This document shows, piece after piece, positions 26,102-35,030 of a stretch of DNA of 44,823 bases. Where the stretch lies: NCBI GenBank assembly GCA_900317955.1, contig ONIP01000016.1, forward strand, positions 1 through 44,823. Reading direction: 5' to 3'. Below the pieces are notes generated by a model. It searched no databases. It was given only the letters and a program-made list of their open reading frames with translations, and was not told the origin of the DNA. The first letter of the stretch is position 1. Each line of letters starts with the position of its first letter. The stretch is from an uncultured Bacteroidales bacterium. GTDB taxonomy: Bacteria > Bacteroidota > Bacteroidia > Bacteroidales > P3. The position numbers were made by a program, and so were the translations under genes.

Positions 26102-28873
26102 TTACTTAGCGCGGGCTTCTTTAATGGCAGCCTGGGCGGCGGCAAGACGTGCCACGGGCACACGGAACGGGCTGCAGCTAACGTAGTTCATTCCTTGTTT
26201 GTAGAAGAACTCAGCGGCTGTGGGGTCGCCACCATGCTCACCGCAAACACCGCACTTCAGATTAGGACGGGTGCTACGGCCACGCTCGATACCGATCTTC
26301 ACCAACTCACCAACGCATTCACTGTCAAAATTGTTGAACGGGTCAGCGGCAATAATCTTCTCATCAAGATATGTCTTCACAATCGAATTGACATCGTCAC
26401 GGCTGAAACCAAAGGTCATCTGGGTCAAGTCGTTGGTACCAAAGCTGAAGAACTCGGCGACCTCGGCAATCTGGTTGGCTACCAAAGCGGCACGAGGTAT
26501 CTCTATCATAGTGCCGAACTTGTAGTTGAACTCGATGCCATACTTATCTTCAACTTCTTTCTTCACCTTGTCGGCAATGCGTTTCTGGTGGTGCAACTCG
26601 GCAGCATTGATGGTCAGAGGAACCATAATCTCAAGCATGGGGTTGAAACCTTCCTTCATCAGCTCAACGGTAGCGCTGAACAGGGCACGGAACTGGGTGG
26701 CAGTGATTTCGGGATAAATAATACCCAAACGCACACCACGCAGACCCATCATCGGGTTCACCTCTTCCATACTTTCGATACGGGCATGGAGATCCTCATA
26801 ACTGATACCGCGGGCTTTTGCCACCTCGCGCTGTTTCTCCTCGGTTTGAGGAACGAACTCATGCAACGGAGGATCCATCAGGCGGAATGTGAGAGGCTTG
26901 CCATCCATCACCTTCAATGTACCCTTGGCACTCTCCTTAATATAAGGCTCAAGTTCATCTAATGCAGCGAGGCGGGCTTCAAGAGTGTTTGCCAAAATCA
27001 TGTTACGGAGTTTCTCCAGAGGAACTTCGCTATTCTCTCCATAGAACATGTGCTCAATACGGAACAAACCGATACCTTCAGCACCGAAATCGATAGCCTT
27101 CTGTGCATCGGCGGGATTGTCGGCATTGGTGCGGACACCCATCTTACGATATTTGTCAACAATCGTCATCAACTCTTGGAACAAGGGATTTTCGGTGGCA
27201 TTGATCATCTTAATCTCTTCGTCATACACCCAACCCTTTGAACCGTTAAGGCTTAACAAATCACCCTCATGGTAGACTTTACCGTTAATAACAACTGTAT
27301 TGGCCTCAACAACGTTGACGCGTTTTTTGCCATAAGCATCGGTAGTGACATTGGTCTGGTCTTTGCTGATTTCAACAGCCTCGCAACCCACGATGCAGCA
27401 TTTACCCCAACCGCGGGCAACCAAAGCGGCATGTGAAGTCATACCACCGCGAGCGGTCAGAATACCATCGGCGGCGCGCATACCTTCTACGTCTTCGGGG
27501 TTGGTTTCTTCGCGAACCAAGATGTTCTTAATGCCGGCAGCCTGGTACTCCTTGGCTTTCTCACTCGAGAGTGCGATAACACCAACTGCACCTCCGGGAC
27601 CAGCAGGCAGACCCTTGGCAATAACTTGGTGCTTCTTCTCATCGGAGGAATCCAGAATGGGGTGCAGCAACTCATCGAGTTGGGCAGGGCTAATGCGCAT
27701 CACCACTTCGCTTTCGTCTATCAGACCTTCCTTCAACATGTCCATAGCCATGGTCAACGCAGCAACGCCGGTGCGCTTGCCTACGCGGCACTGCAGCATA
27801 TACAGTTTTCCGTCCTGGATGGTGAACTCGATGTCGAGCATGTCGTGGAAATTCTTCTCGAGAATGGAACGGATGTCGCACAACTCTTTATAAGTTTCGG
27901 GCATAAGCTCCTGCATGGAATGCATGTGCTTGTTCTGCTCGTTCTTGGTGTCGTCGTTGAGGGGGTTGGGGGTGCGGATACCTGCCACAACGTCCTCTCC
28001 CTGGGCATTAATCAGCCACTCGCCGTAGAATTGGTTATCACCGGTTGCGGGGTTGCGGGTGAAAGCAACACCAGTGGCGCTGCTGTCGCCCATGTTGCCG
28101 AATACCATGGCCTGAACATTAACGGCGGTACCCCAATCGTCGGGAATACCTTCAATCTTACGATAGCTTACAGCCTTCTTACCGTTCCAGCTCTTGAACA
28201 CGGCCTTGATACCGCCTTCCATCTGGGCTTTGGCATCATCGGGGAACTCAACACCGAGTACCTCTTTAACCTTCAGTTTGAAGTCTTCGGCAAGTTTCTG
28301 CAAATCGTCAGCGGTGAGGTCGGTGTCGCTCTTATAGTTGTGGGCGGCTTTGTACTCGTCGAGCATATCGTCCAACTGTTTGCGAATGCCCTTGCCATCG
28401 GCGGGTTCAATGCCTTCGCTCTTTTCCATTACGACGTCGGCATACATCATAATCAGACGGCGATACGAGTCGTATACAAAACGAGGATTATTGGTTCTCT
28501 TCAACATGCCGGGGATGGTTTTGGACGAGAGACCGATGTTCAACACCGTATCCATCATGCCGGGCATGGAACTTCTTGCGCCAGAACGGCAACTTACCAG
28601 AAGAGGATTCTCGGCATCGTCGTATTTCATACCCATCAACTTCTCCACGTTGGCCATGCCTTTCCACACCTCGTCCATAAGGCCGGCTGGAAGCTGGCAG
28701 TTGTTCTCATAATAAGCAGTGCAGCACTCAGTAGTAATAGTCAAACCAGCGGGCACGGGAAGACCCAGCAAGCACATTTCAGCCAAATTAGCACCTTTAC
28801 CGCCGAGCAGATTTTTCATGTCGGCTTTACCCTCGGCAGTCTTGCCGCCAAACGTGTAAACAAATTTCGTCAT
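26102..28873 (-). CDS. ppdK: pyruvate, phosphate dikinase
   Basis: Catalyses reversible PEP + PPi + AMP to pyruvate + Pi + ATP, in the cytoplasm. The 923-residue protein has the ATP-grasp N-terminal domain (LGGKGANLAEM at 23-33, SCRSGARSSMPGMMDT at 94-109), the phosphohistidine domain with the swivelling H481 (GGMTSHAALVARG), and the TIM-barrel pyruvate/PEP domain with FGTNDLTQMTFG and CGVCGEHGG (874-882). Length and order match the usual homodimeric enzyme. A promoter lies 36 bp upstream. pckA follows on the same strand, so the two enzymes that set the direction of flux at PEP are adjacent. Confidence 0.97.
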   Translation of the reverse strand: MTKFVYTFGGKTAEGKADMKNLLGGKGANLAEMCLLGLPVPAGLTITTECCTAYYENNCQLPAGLMDEVWKGMANVEKLMGMKYDDAENPLLVSCRSGARSSMPGMMDTVLNIGLSSKTIPGMLKRTNNPRFVYDSYRRLIMMYADVVMEKSEGIEPADGKGIRKQLDDMLDEYKAAHNYKSDTDLTADDLQKLAEDFKLKVKEVLGVEFPDDAKAQMEGGIKAVFKSWNGKKAVSYRKIEGIPDDWGTAVNVQAMVFGNMGDSSATGVAFTRNPATGDNQFYGEWLINAQGEDVVAGIRTPNPLNDDTKNEQNKHMHSMQELMPETYKELCDIRSILEKNFHDMLDIEFTIQDGKLYMLQCRVGKRTGVAALTMAMDMLKEGLIDESEVVMRISPAQLDELLHPILDSSDEKKHQVIAKGLPAGPGGAVGVIALSSEKAKEYQAAGIKNILVREETNPEDVEGMRAADGILTARGGMTSHAALVARGWGKCCIVGCEAVEISKDQTNVTTDAYGKKRVNVVEANTVVINGKVYHEGDLLSLNGSKGWVYDEEIKMINATENPLFQELMTIVDKYRKMGVRTNADNPADAQKAIDFGAEGIGLFRIEHMFYGENSEVPLEKLRNMILANTLEARLAALDELEPYIKESAKGTLKVMDGKPLTFRLMDPPLHEFVPQTEEKQREVAKARGISYEDLHARIESMEEVNPMMGLRGVRLGIIYPEITATQFRALFSATVELMKEGFNPMLEIMVPLTINAAELHHQKRIADKVKKEVEDKYGIEFNYKFGTMIEIPRAALVANQIAEVAEFFSFGTNDLTQMTFGFSRDDVNSIVKTYLDEKIIAADPFNNFDSECVGELVKIGIERGRSTRPNLKCGVCGEHGGDPTAAEFFYKQGMNYVSCSPFRVPVARLAAAQAAIKEARAK

Positions 28874-28908
28874 GTCTTTATATTTTAAAACTACTTTAAT
28901 TGAAAATG

Positions 28909-28916
28909 CAAAAATA
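28909..28916 (-). promoter_or_regulatory. Bacteroidetes -7 promoter element for ppdK
   Basis: TATTTTTG on the minus strand in the extended context TCGTATTTTTGC, 36 bp upstream of the ppdK start. Confidence 0.65.
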
Positions 28917-29197
28917 CGAAATTATTTCCACTCATGCTAATATTAGTCCGATAAAGATTTGATTTTTAACAAATTTAACTGACTTAATAATCATTATATC
29001 AAGTTGATACATTATAGTTTAGATTGTTAAATTTCCTGTCGGTAGATTGGAGGTAGTTGTTATTTTACAGGTTGTTGTAGGTTCGATAGGTGGACAACTG
29101 CGGGACTGTTGTTCATCAGTTGATCGACAGACGGGGAGTGGAAATCAAATGAAGATGAATTGAAAATGTAGTAGAGTTAAAGCGAAGGTGGAGCAAG

Positions 29198-29224
29198 AAA
29201 AAAGGCTCCCGAAAAGGGAGCCTT
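29198..29224 (-). terminator. rho-independent terminator after the OmpA-family gene
   Basis: A perfect 9-bp GC-rich stem AAGGCTCCC/GGGAGCCTT with a 5-base loop is followed on the minus strand by a run of T (complement of 29198-29203). It starts 46 bp after the stop codon. Confidence 0.9.
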
Positions 29225-29269
29225 AACCATAAAAAATATGAACTTATGAAAAAAAACGTTTCAGGGGAA

Positions 29270-30718
29270 TCAGGGGTTTTCTTTGGGATTGATGCCGGTA
29301 ATGATGAGCTGGATTTTGACAAATTCATTGTCGTTTTGTTTCTTGGTGTCGAAAGCGGCAGTGGCGGCACGTTTGATGTCGGTGGGAGTCATGCCGGAGG
29401 TTTTGATGTTTTGCTCGGGAACACCGTTCTTAACGAAGAACTCTTTAACGGCTTTGGCACGTTCGAGGGAGACGAGCTGGTCGTGTTCGGGGTCGATGCC
29501 ATAGGTTTGAACCCAGCCTTTGATGGTGAAGGCTACGTCGGGATGATTCTTGAACATTTGGACGTAGTTCATGAGGTTGGAGTCGGACTCGTGAAGGAGC
29601 TCGTACTCGTTACCGAAATAGATGTCGGAGATGGGATAAACAGTACCACGTTCGGCTCTGTAGAGTTTCATGCGAAGGAGGGTGTCCTCTTTAAAACGGT
29701 CGGCGTTGAAATCGTAGAAGATGGAGAAGTAGCCATCACGTTTTGCATAAAGCGTGTAGTTGAAGCCGGGAACGAATTTGACACGGCCGCCGCGGAAGTT
29801 CTCGTTGTGGACGATGACGCGGTTGTTAGTATTCTTTTCGAGGATAGTGAGGTTGACGTCGAGGTTTTTACGCACTTTGGGGTCGTAGAAAGAGACGGGG
29901 ACTTCGAAAGCTTCGACAAAGATGGAGACCTTGATGCTGTGGCCGGAACCTTTTGGGGTGACGTTGTCGAGGAGGATGTAATAGACTTCGCCTTTGCGCA
30001 CATCGATAGAACGGATATGGCGTTTGTTGGAGGCTTTGGTAAGGAGGATGTCTTCGGCTTCGTGGTACATGCCGATGGTTCCTTTGGCGGCCTCTTTTTC
30101 TTGTTGCTGACGGGCCAAGCGGGCAGCCTCAGCCTTGGCTTTAAGGTCGTTGCCGGCTGCTTGTGCATCCTGTGCCTGAGAGCGCTTGGGTTTGGCGAGC
30201 AGGGAACTGTCGACGGAAGAGAGGTTGACAGCGACGGGGAGTACTTTATTGCACTGGATATGATTGCTGAAGTAAACGTCGGTGTATTTGTATACTACCA
30301 TGTCGTAATCGTCGGCGGGATTTATCTGCGTGACAGCAATGTCGAGTTTGCCGTTATAAGGTACGGTGAATTTGTACCAGACTGAGTTGTGCTCGAATTC
30401 GGGCAGGTTGGGATGGCGCTTATCGGCCATGACCTCCATAACTCGGCCGGCTCCCTGAGGGGCGGTGGTGGGACCGAAGGTTTGGTCTACGTTGAGGGGT
30501 ATGGCAAAGAGACAGTCATTGCTGTTGTAGGGGAGTTCGGTAAGCGAGATTTCGGATACCTGGGTTTTGCCCTTTTTGCCTTTTTTATTCTTCTTAGACT
30601 TCTTGTCTTTGGTGGATTTCGAAGTTTTGGTGCTGCTTTTCGTTTTGCTCTGAGCCTGGACATCGGTGTATCCAAATATCAGAGTACAAGCGAGTAGAGC
30701 TATCAGAAAACGTTTCAT
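29270..30718 (-). CDS. OmpA-family protein with lysine-rich N-terminal region
   Basis: This 482-residue exported protein has a signal peptide cleaved near VQA-Q, then a strongly basic Lys/Ser region (residues 24-51). A beta-rich middle part follows (EHNSVWYKFTVPYNGKLDIAV, residues about 109-129), with a charged helical insert AKAEAARLARQQQEKEAAKG. It ends in an OmpA-like peptidoglycan-binding domain from about residue 375 (SNLMNYVQMFKNHPDVAFTI, SLERAKAVKEFFVKNGVPEQNI). It probably anchors an outer-membrane or secretion assembly to peptidoglycan. No barrel domain is visible. It is a single-gene unit with its own promoter and terminator, and its coding strand is C-rich, unlike ppdK and pckA upstream. 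Confidence 0.85.
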   Translation of the reverse strand: MKRFLIALLACTLIFGYTDVQAQSKTKSSTKTSKSTKDKKSKKNKKGKKGKTQVSEISLTELPYNSNDCLFAIPLNVDQTFGPTTAPQGAGRVMEVMADKRHPNLPEFEHNSVWYKFTVPYNGKLDIAVTQINPADDYDMVVYKYTDVYFSNHIQCNKVLPVAVNLSSVDSSLLAKPKRSQAQDAQAAGNDLKAKAEAARLARQQQEKEAAKGTIGMYHEAEDILLTKASNKRHIRSIDVRKGEVYYILLDNVTPKGSGHSIKVSIFVEAFEVPVSFYDPKVRKNLDVNLTILEKNTNNRVIVHNENFRGGRVKFVPGFNYTLYAKRDGYFSIFYDFNADRFKEDTLLRMKLYRAERGTVYPISDIYFGNEYELLHESDSNLMNYVQMFKNHPDVAFTIKGWVQTYGIDPEHDQLVSLERAKAVKEFFVKNGVPEQNIKTSGMTPTDIKRAATAAFDTKKQNDNEFVKIQLIITGINPKENP

Positions 30719-30760
30719 TTTACTGTTATTACATTAAATTTTAACCAAATATTCAACAGG

Positions 30761-30768
30761 CAAAAATA
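30761..30768 (-). promoter_or_regulatory. Bacteroidetes -7 promoter element for the OmpA-family gene
   Basis: TATTTTTG on the minus strand in the extended context TCGTATTTTTGC, 43 bp upstream of the start codon. Confidence 0.65.
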
Positions 30769-31116
30769 CGAATATTTTTTTAATTGGTGTGTTTTTTTGA
30801 GAAAAAAGTTGCTTTACCCGGCGATATATGGCTATGCAGACTGCTACAAAGGGACGCGTCTTCCCCTGTATCATCCAGCCCGAAAAACTGCCCATATCAT
30901 GATGTCCGCACACTCTTGCCTGAAGGAAGGGAAAGAGCATCTCCACTCAGTAAAAAAAAAATATTCCAACAGACAAACCATAATTCCATCTGAGATATAA
31001 TCTGATTCCTCAGGTTATACTGGCATTTGTTTCATGGTTTTCAGTTTATGGCCAAATATATATGTGATTTTGAAGTCGATCCTGACACCCTTCGGCACGG
31101 CATTGAGAGGGATAAT

Positions 31117-31149
31117 AAAAAAGCGGTGTCCGAAAGGGAACACCGCTTT
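31117..31149 (-). terminator. rho-independent terminator after the S9 peptidase gene
   Basis: A perfect 10-bp stem AAAGCGGTGT/ACACCGCTTT with a 10-base loop (31120-31149) is followed on the minus strand by six T. It starts 27 bp after the stop codon. Confidence 0.9.
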
Positions 31150-31176
31150 TGGGGAATTTGCCACTGAGGAATGGCG

Positions 31177-33270
31177 TTATTTCTTAAGGTATTTGTCGAA
31201 CCAGTCGATAAAGTTGCGATGCCAGAGGAGGCTGTTTTGGGGCTGGAGGACCCAGTGGGTTTCGTCGGGGAAGTAGAGGTAGCGGGCGTCGAGTCCGCGG
31301 AGCTTGGCAGCATTGTAGGCGGCCATGCCTTGAGAGGCGACAATGCGGAAGTCGAATTCGCTGTGGACTACGCAAATGGGGGTATTCCATTTTTCGACAA
31401 AGAGGTGCGGGGAGTTGGCATAAGAGTGTGCGGTTTTAGCATTTTTCACCCAGTAGGGACCGCCGAGATCCCAGTTGGTGAACCAGTATTCTTCGGTTTC
31501 GAGGCATTGCTGTTCGAAATTGAACATGCCGTTGTGTGCGAGGAAGGCTTTGAAACGGTGGTTTTCGTTGTGTCCGGCGAGCCAGTAGATGCTGTAGGCA
31601 CCAAAAGAGGCTCCACAAGCACCAATGCGGTTGGCGTCGATTTGGGGCATGTTTTGTGCGAAATAGTCGGTAGCGGTCATGTAGTCTTTCATGCAGAGTC
31701 CGCCATAGTCGCCGCTGATTTCTTCACACCAGGCTGTGCCGAAGCCGGGGCAGCCGCGACGGTTGGGGGCGATGACGAAGTAGCCTGCACCGCTCATGAC
31801 CTCAAAGTTCCAACGAGTGCTCCAGAATTGGGAGACCATGCTTTGCGGGCCGCCTTCGCAGAAAAGGAGTGCGGGGTAGGTTTTGGTGCTGTCATAGTCG
31901 TAGGGATAGATGAGCCATACGAGCATTTGTTTGCCGTCGGAAGTGGGAATCCAGCACTCTTCGGTACGGCCCATGCGCACTTGTGAGAGTACTTCGCTGT
32001 TGATGGTTGTGATTTGTTTGCCGGTTTGGTTTTGGGCATTGAGTTGGTAGTGGAAGATTTCGGCAGGGTGCTGCATGGATACTTCGTTGGCAAAGATATC
32101 GTTGCCGAGGAGTTGGAATCCGTTGATGTCGTGTTTGTCTTTGGTAACCTGACGGATGGATTTGTCGCCGACGTTGAAGGCAAAGATTTCGTTCATGCCG
32201 CGGTACATGACAACAGCTACGAGTTGTGCATCGTCGTTGCTCCAACTGATGCCGCTGACACCATAGTCGAAGTCGGCAGTGTAGTCGGTGCGGTCGCCGG
32301 ATTCGAAGTCGAGAACCATGAGGCGGAGTTTGTCGCTCTCATAGCCGTCATGTTCCATGCTCTCCCAAGCGATTTTCTTTCCATCGTGGCTGAAGACGGG
32401 ATTTTGGTCGTAGCCCATGATGCCTTCGCTGATGTTGACAGTGGAGCCGTCGGCAATGTTGTAGACGAAAATGTCACTGTTGGTGCTGAGAGCATAGTCT
32501 TTGCCGGTTTTGGCTCGGCAGGTGTAGGCTATGCGGGAGCCGTCGGGCGAGAAGTTGAATTGTTCGATGCCACCCCAAGGACGCATGGGACACTCGAAGG
32601 GTTTGGGACCGATGATGTCGATAGCGTCGCCTATCTCAACAGATTTGGAGGTGAGGTTGGCGAGATAGATGTGGGGGTATTCGTCGACCCAGTTGTCCCA
32701 GTGACGGTACATGAGGTCTTCGTTGATGCGACCGGAAGTTTTGTCCAAGCCATGGTAGAGTTTCTGTATGTTTTCGGGACGTTGGACAGGTATGTCGCTG
32801 ATGTAAATGATTTTGTCACCTTTGGGCGAGATTTTGAAACCTTCAAGTCCGCTCTCGACGGTGCCGAGGAGTTTTTCAGACTTGCGCTTGACGTTCATGG
32901 AGACGATGTTGTTGCCACGAGCGAAGAGGATGGTTTCGTTGTCAAGCCAGACGGGGTTGAACTCGTTTTCGATGGTGTTGGTGAGACGAACGGCCTGACC
33001 ATCGCCCGAAGCGGGGATAAGGTAGATTTCAGCGTTGCCTTTGTTACGTTCGATACTGTAGTAGGTGTTGGTGTAGACGATTTGAGAGCCGTCGGGGCTA
33101 ACATTGTATTCGCCCATTTTGCCAAGTTGCCACATGATTTCGGGGGTGAAACGGCCGTTTTGGACGGTGACGTCTGATTTGCCGATGATGGGTTCATTGA
33201 CCAGTTGACGGCGATTGCAACCCACGGCGAGCAGGAGTGCTGCTGAAAGGAGAATGAGTGTTTTTTTCAT
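31177..33270 (-). CDS. S9-family peptidase lipoprotein (DPP5/acylaminoacyl-peptidase-like)
   Basis: The 697-residue lipoprotein (start MKKTLILLSAALLL, lipobox LAVGC, acylated C18) has an N-terminal beta-propeller with repeated SPDGS/SPKGDK-type WD-like motifs. Its C-terminal prolyl-oligopeptidase domain has catalytic S555 (GASFGAYS), D640 (SEFDFR) and H672 (DETHW). This arrangement resembles Bacteroidota DPP5, which releases dipeptides not ending in proline; substrate choice is inferred. The frame extends 12 codons upstream of the chosen start, but the promoter element at 33296-33303 lies inside that extension, which supports 33270. It has a terminator and is divergently arranged with the nrnA-like gene. 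Confidence 0.93.
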   Translation of the reverse strand: MKKTLILLSAALLLAVGCNRRQLVNEPIIGKSDVTVQNGRFTPEIMWQLGKMGEYNVSPDGSQIVYTNTYYSIERNKGNAEIYLIPASGDGQAVRLTNTIENEFNPVWLDNETILFARGNNIVSMNVKRKSEKLLGTVESGLEGFKISPKGDKIIYISDIPVQRPENIQKLYHGLDKTSGRINEDLMYRHWDNWVDEYPHIYLANLTSKSVEIGDAIDIIGPKPFECPMRPWGGIEQFNFSPDGSRIAYTCRAKTGKDYALSTNSDIFVYNIADGSTVNISEGIMGYDQNPVFSHDGKKIAWESMEHDGYESDKLRLMVLDFESGDRTDYTADFDYGVSGISWSNDDAQLVAVVMYRGMNEIFAFNVGDKSIRQVTKDKHDINGFQLLGNDIFANEVSMQHPAEIFHYQLNAQNQTGKQITTINSEVLSQVRMGRTEECWIPTSDGKQMLVWLIYPYDYDSTKTYPALLFCEGGPQSMVSQFWSTRWNFEVMSGAGYFVIAPNRRGCPGFGTAWCEEISGDYGGLCMKDYMTATDYFAQNMPQIDANRIGACGASFGAYSIYWLAGHNENHRFKAFLAHNGMFNFEQQCLETEEYWFTNWDLGGPYWVKNAKTAHSYANSPHLFVEKWNTPICVVHSEFDFRIVASQGMAAYNAAKLRGLDARYLYFPDETHWVLQPQNSLLWHRNFIDWFDKYLKK

Positions 33271-33295
33271 TAGGCTGGATTGTTTATATTTTTTG

Positions 33296-33303
33296 CAAAA
33301 GTA
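33296..33303 (-). promoter_or_regulatory. Bacteroidetes -7 promoter element for the S9 peptidase gene
   Basis: TACTTTTG on the minus strand, 26 bp upstream of the lipoprotein start at 33270. It forms a divergent pair with 33357-33364. Confidence 0.65.
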
Positions 33304-33356
33304 CAACTTTTTTCAAGAACTGCGAAAAAAACTTATCAAATATGATGGAAAAGTAG

Positions 33357-33364
33357 TATTTTTG
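33357..33364 (+). promoter_or_regulatory. Bacteroidetes -7 promoter element for the nrnA-like operon
   Basis: TATTTTTG on the plus strand, 32 bp upstream of the start at 33397. Confidence 0.65.
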
Positions 33365-33396
33365 CATTTTGATAGAAGAATAGGAAGAAGATATAA

Positions 33397-34446
33397 ATGT
33401 ACGAGAAAGGCTTTGATAACCAGCAGGTAGCAAGATTCAAACAATGGGTTGCCGAGGCAGGCAAAATTGTATTGTATTCGCATACCAATGCCGACGGTGA
33501 CGCTTGCGGTAGTATTCTGGGTTTAGCCCGGATGCTGGAATCAGCCACGGGGGAGGGATGTAAGGTAACGAAGGTGTTGCCTAACGGGTGTCCACGGAAT
33601 TTTGTATGGCTTCCTGGAGCTGTAGATATATTGAGTGGCGAAAAGGAGCGGGAACGCTGCCGAAAAGTCGCCGAAGAGGCCGAGTTGATAGTGTGCGTTG
33701 ATTTGAACGGGGCTTCACGTACGGATATGTTGTGCGAAGACATACGCGAGGCGAAGTGCCGCAAGGTGTTGATTGATCATCACCACAATCCTGTTGAGGA
33801 AGAGTTTGATATTATTTTTTCCGACCCAAAGATCTCCAGTACTTGCGAGTTGGTGCTTTGGCTGTCGGAGGCACTGTGGGGAGAGGATTATATGGATTGC
33901 GAGACAGCCACATGCCTCTATACAGGACTTTCAACCGATACGGGGGGCTTTGCATTCAGTTGCGAGCAGCCTAGTTGCTTCGAAGCCGCCGCCAAGTTGG
34001 TGAAATACTGTATAAATGCTGCCGATATTCACAATAAGATTATCAATACGTTCAGTGTTGACCGTATGCAGTTTTATGGTTTTGCTTTGAGCGAACGGAT
34101 GCGGGTGTATCCCAAGCAGCGGGTTGCACTGATGGCGTTTTCGCTTGAGGACCAGAGGCGTTTCGGCGTTGGCGGGGAGGATATGGAAGGGTTGGTGAAT
34201 TATACCTTGATGATGCGCGAGATGGAAGTGGGAGCATTGCTGAGAGAGGAACAGGACCGCACAAAGGTTTCGTTTAGAGCTAAATATAATGTAGATGTGA
34301 ACGTTATAGCCAAAGAACTTGGGGGAGGTGGCCACACGAAAGCAGCCGGTGCCACCTGCTATATGACGTTTGAAGACACGCTGAAGGCTGTTGAGAGGCT
34401 GTTGGGCATAGAAGGTGTGGAACCCTTAAAGAATAGCAGATTGTAA
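33397..34446 (+). CDS. nrnA: DHH-family phosphoesterase (NrnA-like nanoRNase/pAp phosphatase)
   Basis: DHH/DHHA1 phosphoesterases of this type degrade short oligoribonucleotides, pAp or linear cyclic-dinucleotide products. The 349-residue protein has SHTNADGDACGS (28-39), VDLN with D102, the DHH motif D127-H128-H129 (LIDHHHNP) and the DHHA1 substrate motif GGGGH (309-313). No membrane or sensor domain is present, which separates it from GdpP. It starts a plus-strand unit with two FKBP lipoproteins; only 5 bp separate it from the next gene. The coding strand is G-rich. Confidence 0.9.
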   Translation: MYEKGFDNQQVARFKQWVAEAGKIVLYSHTNADGDACGSILGLARMLESATGEGCKVTKVLPNGCPRNFVWLPGAVDILSGEKERERCRKVAEEAELIVCVDLNGASRTDMLCEDIREAKCRKVLIDHHHNPVEEEFDIIFSDPKISSTCELVLWLSEALWGEDYMDCETATCLYTGLSTDTGGFAFSCEQPSCFEAAAKLVKYCINAADIHNKIINTFSVDRMQFYGFALSERMRVYPKQRVALMAFSLEDQRRFGVGGEDMEGLVNYTLMMREMEVGALLREEQDRTKVSFRAKYNVDVNVIAKELGGGGHTKAAGATCYMTFEDTLKAVERLLGIEGVEPLKNSRL

Positions 34447-34451
34447 AGAAG

Positions 34452-35030
34452 ATGAATTTAAAGGGTTACATACAATATATATTGGTTGTTGCAGCAACGG
34501 TGCTGGCTACGGGGTGCGGCGACCGGACTCCTACCATAGAAATTGAGGGAGATAGGGTTGCGGCAGTGAAGGAGAATATGATTAACGCCAACCGAGTGGT
34601 GATTCAGTCTGAGTCGACCCAAATAGAGGCTTATGTGCAGCGGCGGGGATGGAAACCCGAGCCGTTGAAATGCGGAGCCTGCTACCAACTTCGCAACAAA
34701 GGAGAGGGTGAGGCAATAGAACCCGACGACACGGTGGCTGTCACCTACCGCCTTGAATCTCTTGACGGAACAGCCATTTACCGCCATCAAAAAGACACTT
34801 TGGTAGTGGGACGGAGAGAGGTGACCGTTGCTCTTGACGATATGTTGGAAAAAATGAACTACGGTGGAGAGGCATGGCTGATAGCACCGTCGAACACCGC
34901 TTACGGCGTGGTGGGCGACGGCGACAGAGTGCAGTCAAGAACCGTTATAGTATATGATATTCAGAAAATTGAGAAGATAAAAAGACATAAAAATAATAAT
35001 TACAAATATAATTCACAAAAAAAATCATGA
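34452..35030 (+). CDS. FKBP-like peptidyl-prolyl isomerase lipoprotein (GldI-like)
   Basis: This 192-residue lipoprotein (lipobox LATGC, acylated C22) has a linker of about 60 residues and an FKBP-like domain (IEPDDTVAVTYRLESLDGT, then MLEKMNYGGEAWLIAPSNTAYG, residues about 85-165). The tail is basic and Asn/Lys-rich (KIKRHKNNNYKYNSQKKS). The domain and lipid anchor resemble GldI, a gliding and type IX secretion accessory lipoprotein of Bacteroidota, but the link is not certain. Several FKBP active-site aromatics seem absent, so catalytic activity is unsure. Its stop overlaps the next gene's start by 4 bp (ATGA), indicating coupling. Confidence 0.8.
   Translation: MNLKGYIQYILVVAATVLATGCGDRTPTIEIEGDRVAAVKENMINANRVVIQSESTQIEAYVQRRGWKPEPLKCGACYQLRNKGEGEAIEPDDTVAVTYRLESLDGTAIYRHQKDTLVVGRREVTVALDDMLEKMNYGGEAWLIAPSNTAYGVVGDGDRVQSRTVIVYDIQKIEKIKRHKNNNYKYNSQKKS

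Larger units (their letters stand above)
28874..29269. other. 396-bp intergenic stretch between the OmpA gene and ppdK
   Basis: It contains the ppdK promoter (28909-28916) and the OmpA-gene terminator (29198-29224). The AT-rich middle (28920-29150) has short frames only and no recognisable RNA or repeat. The composition of the plus strand turns G-rich from about 29040 onward. Confidence 0.6.
30719..31176. other. 458-bp intergenic stretch between the S9 peptidase and OmpA genes
   Basis: It contains the OmpA-gene promoter (30761-30768) and the terminator of the S9 peptidase gene (31117-31149). Between them (about 30780-31110) I see only short overlapping frames on both strands, none with a recognisable domain, and no clear repeat. 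Confidence 0.6.

Noticed and set aside
27626..28888. 420-codon plus-strand frame opposite ppdK
   Set aside because: Antisense shadow; ppdK has intact domains and motifs.
29246..30385. Plus-strand frames opposite the OmpA and S9 peptidase genes (also 32014-33177)
   Set aside because: Val/Gly/Asp-rich mirror translation of C-rich codons on the real strand; no recognisable domain.
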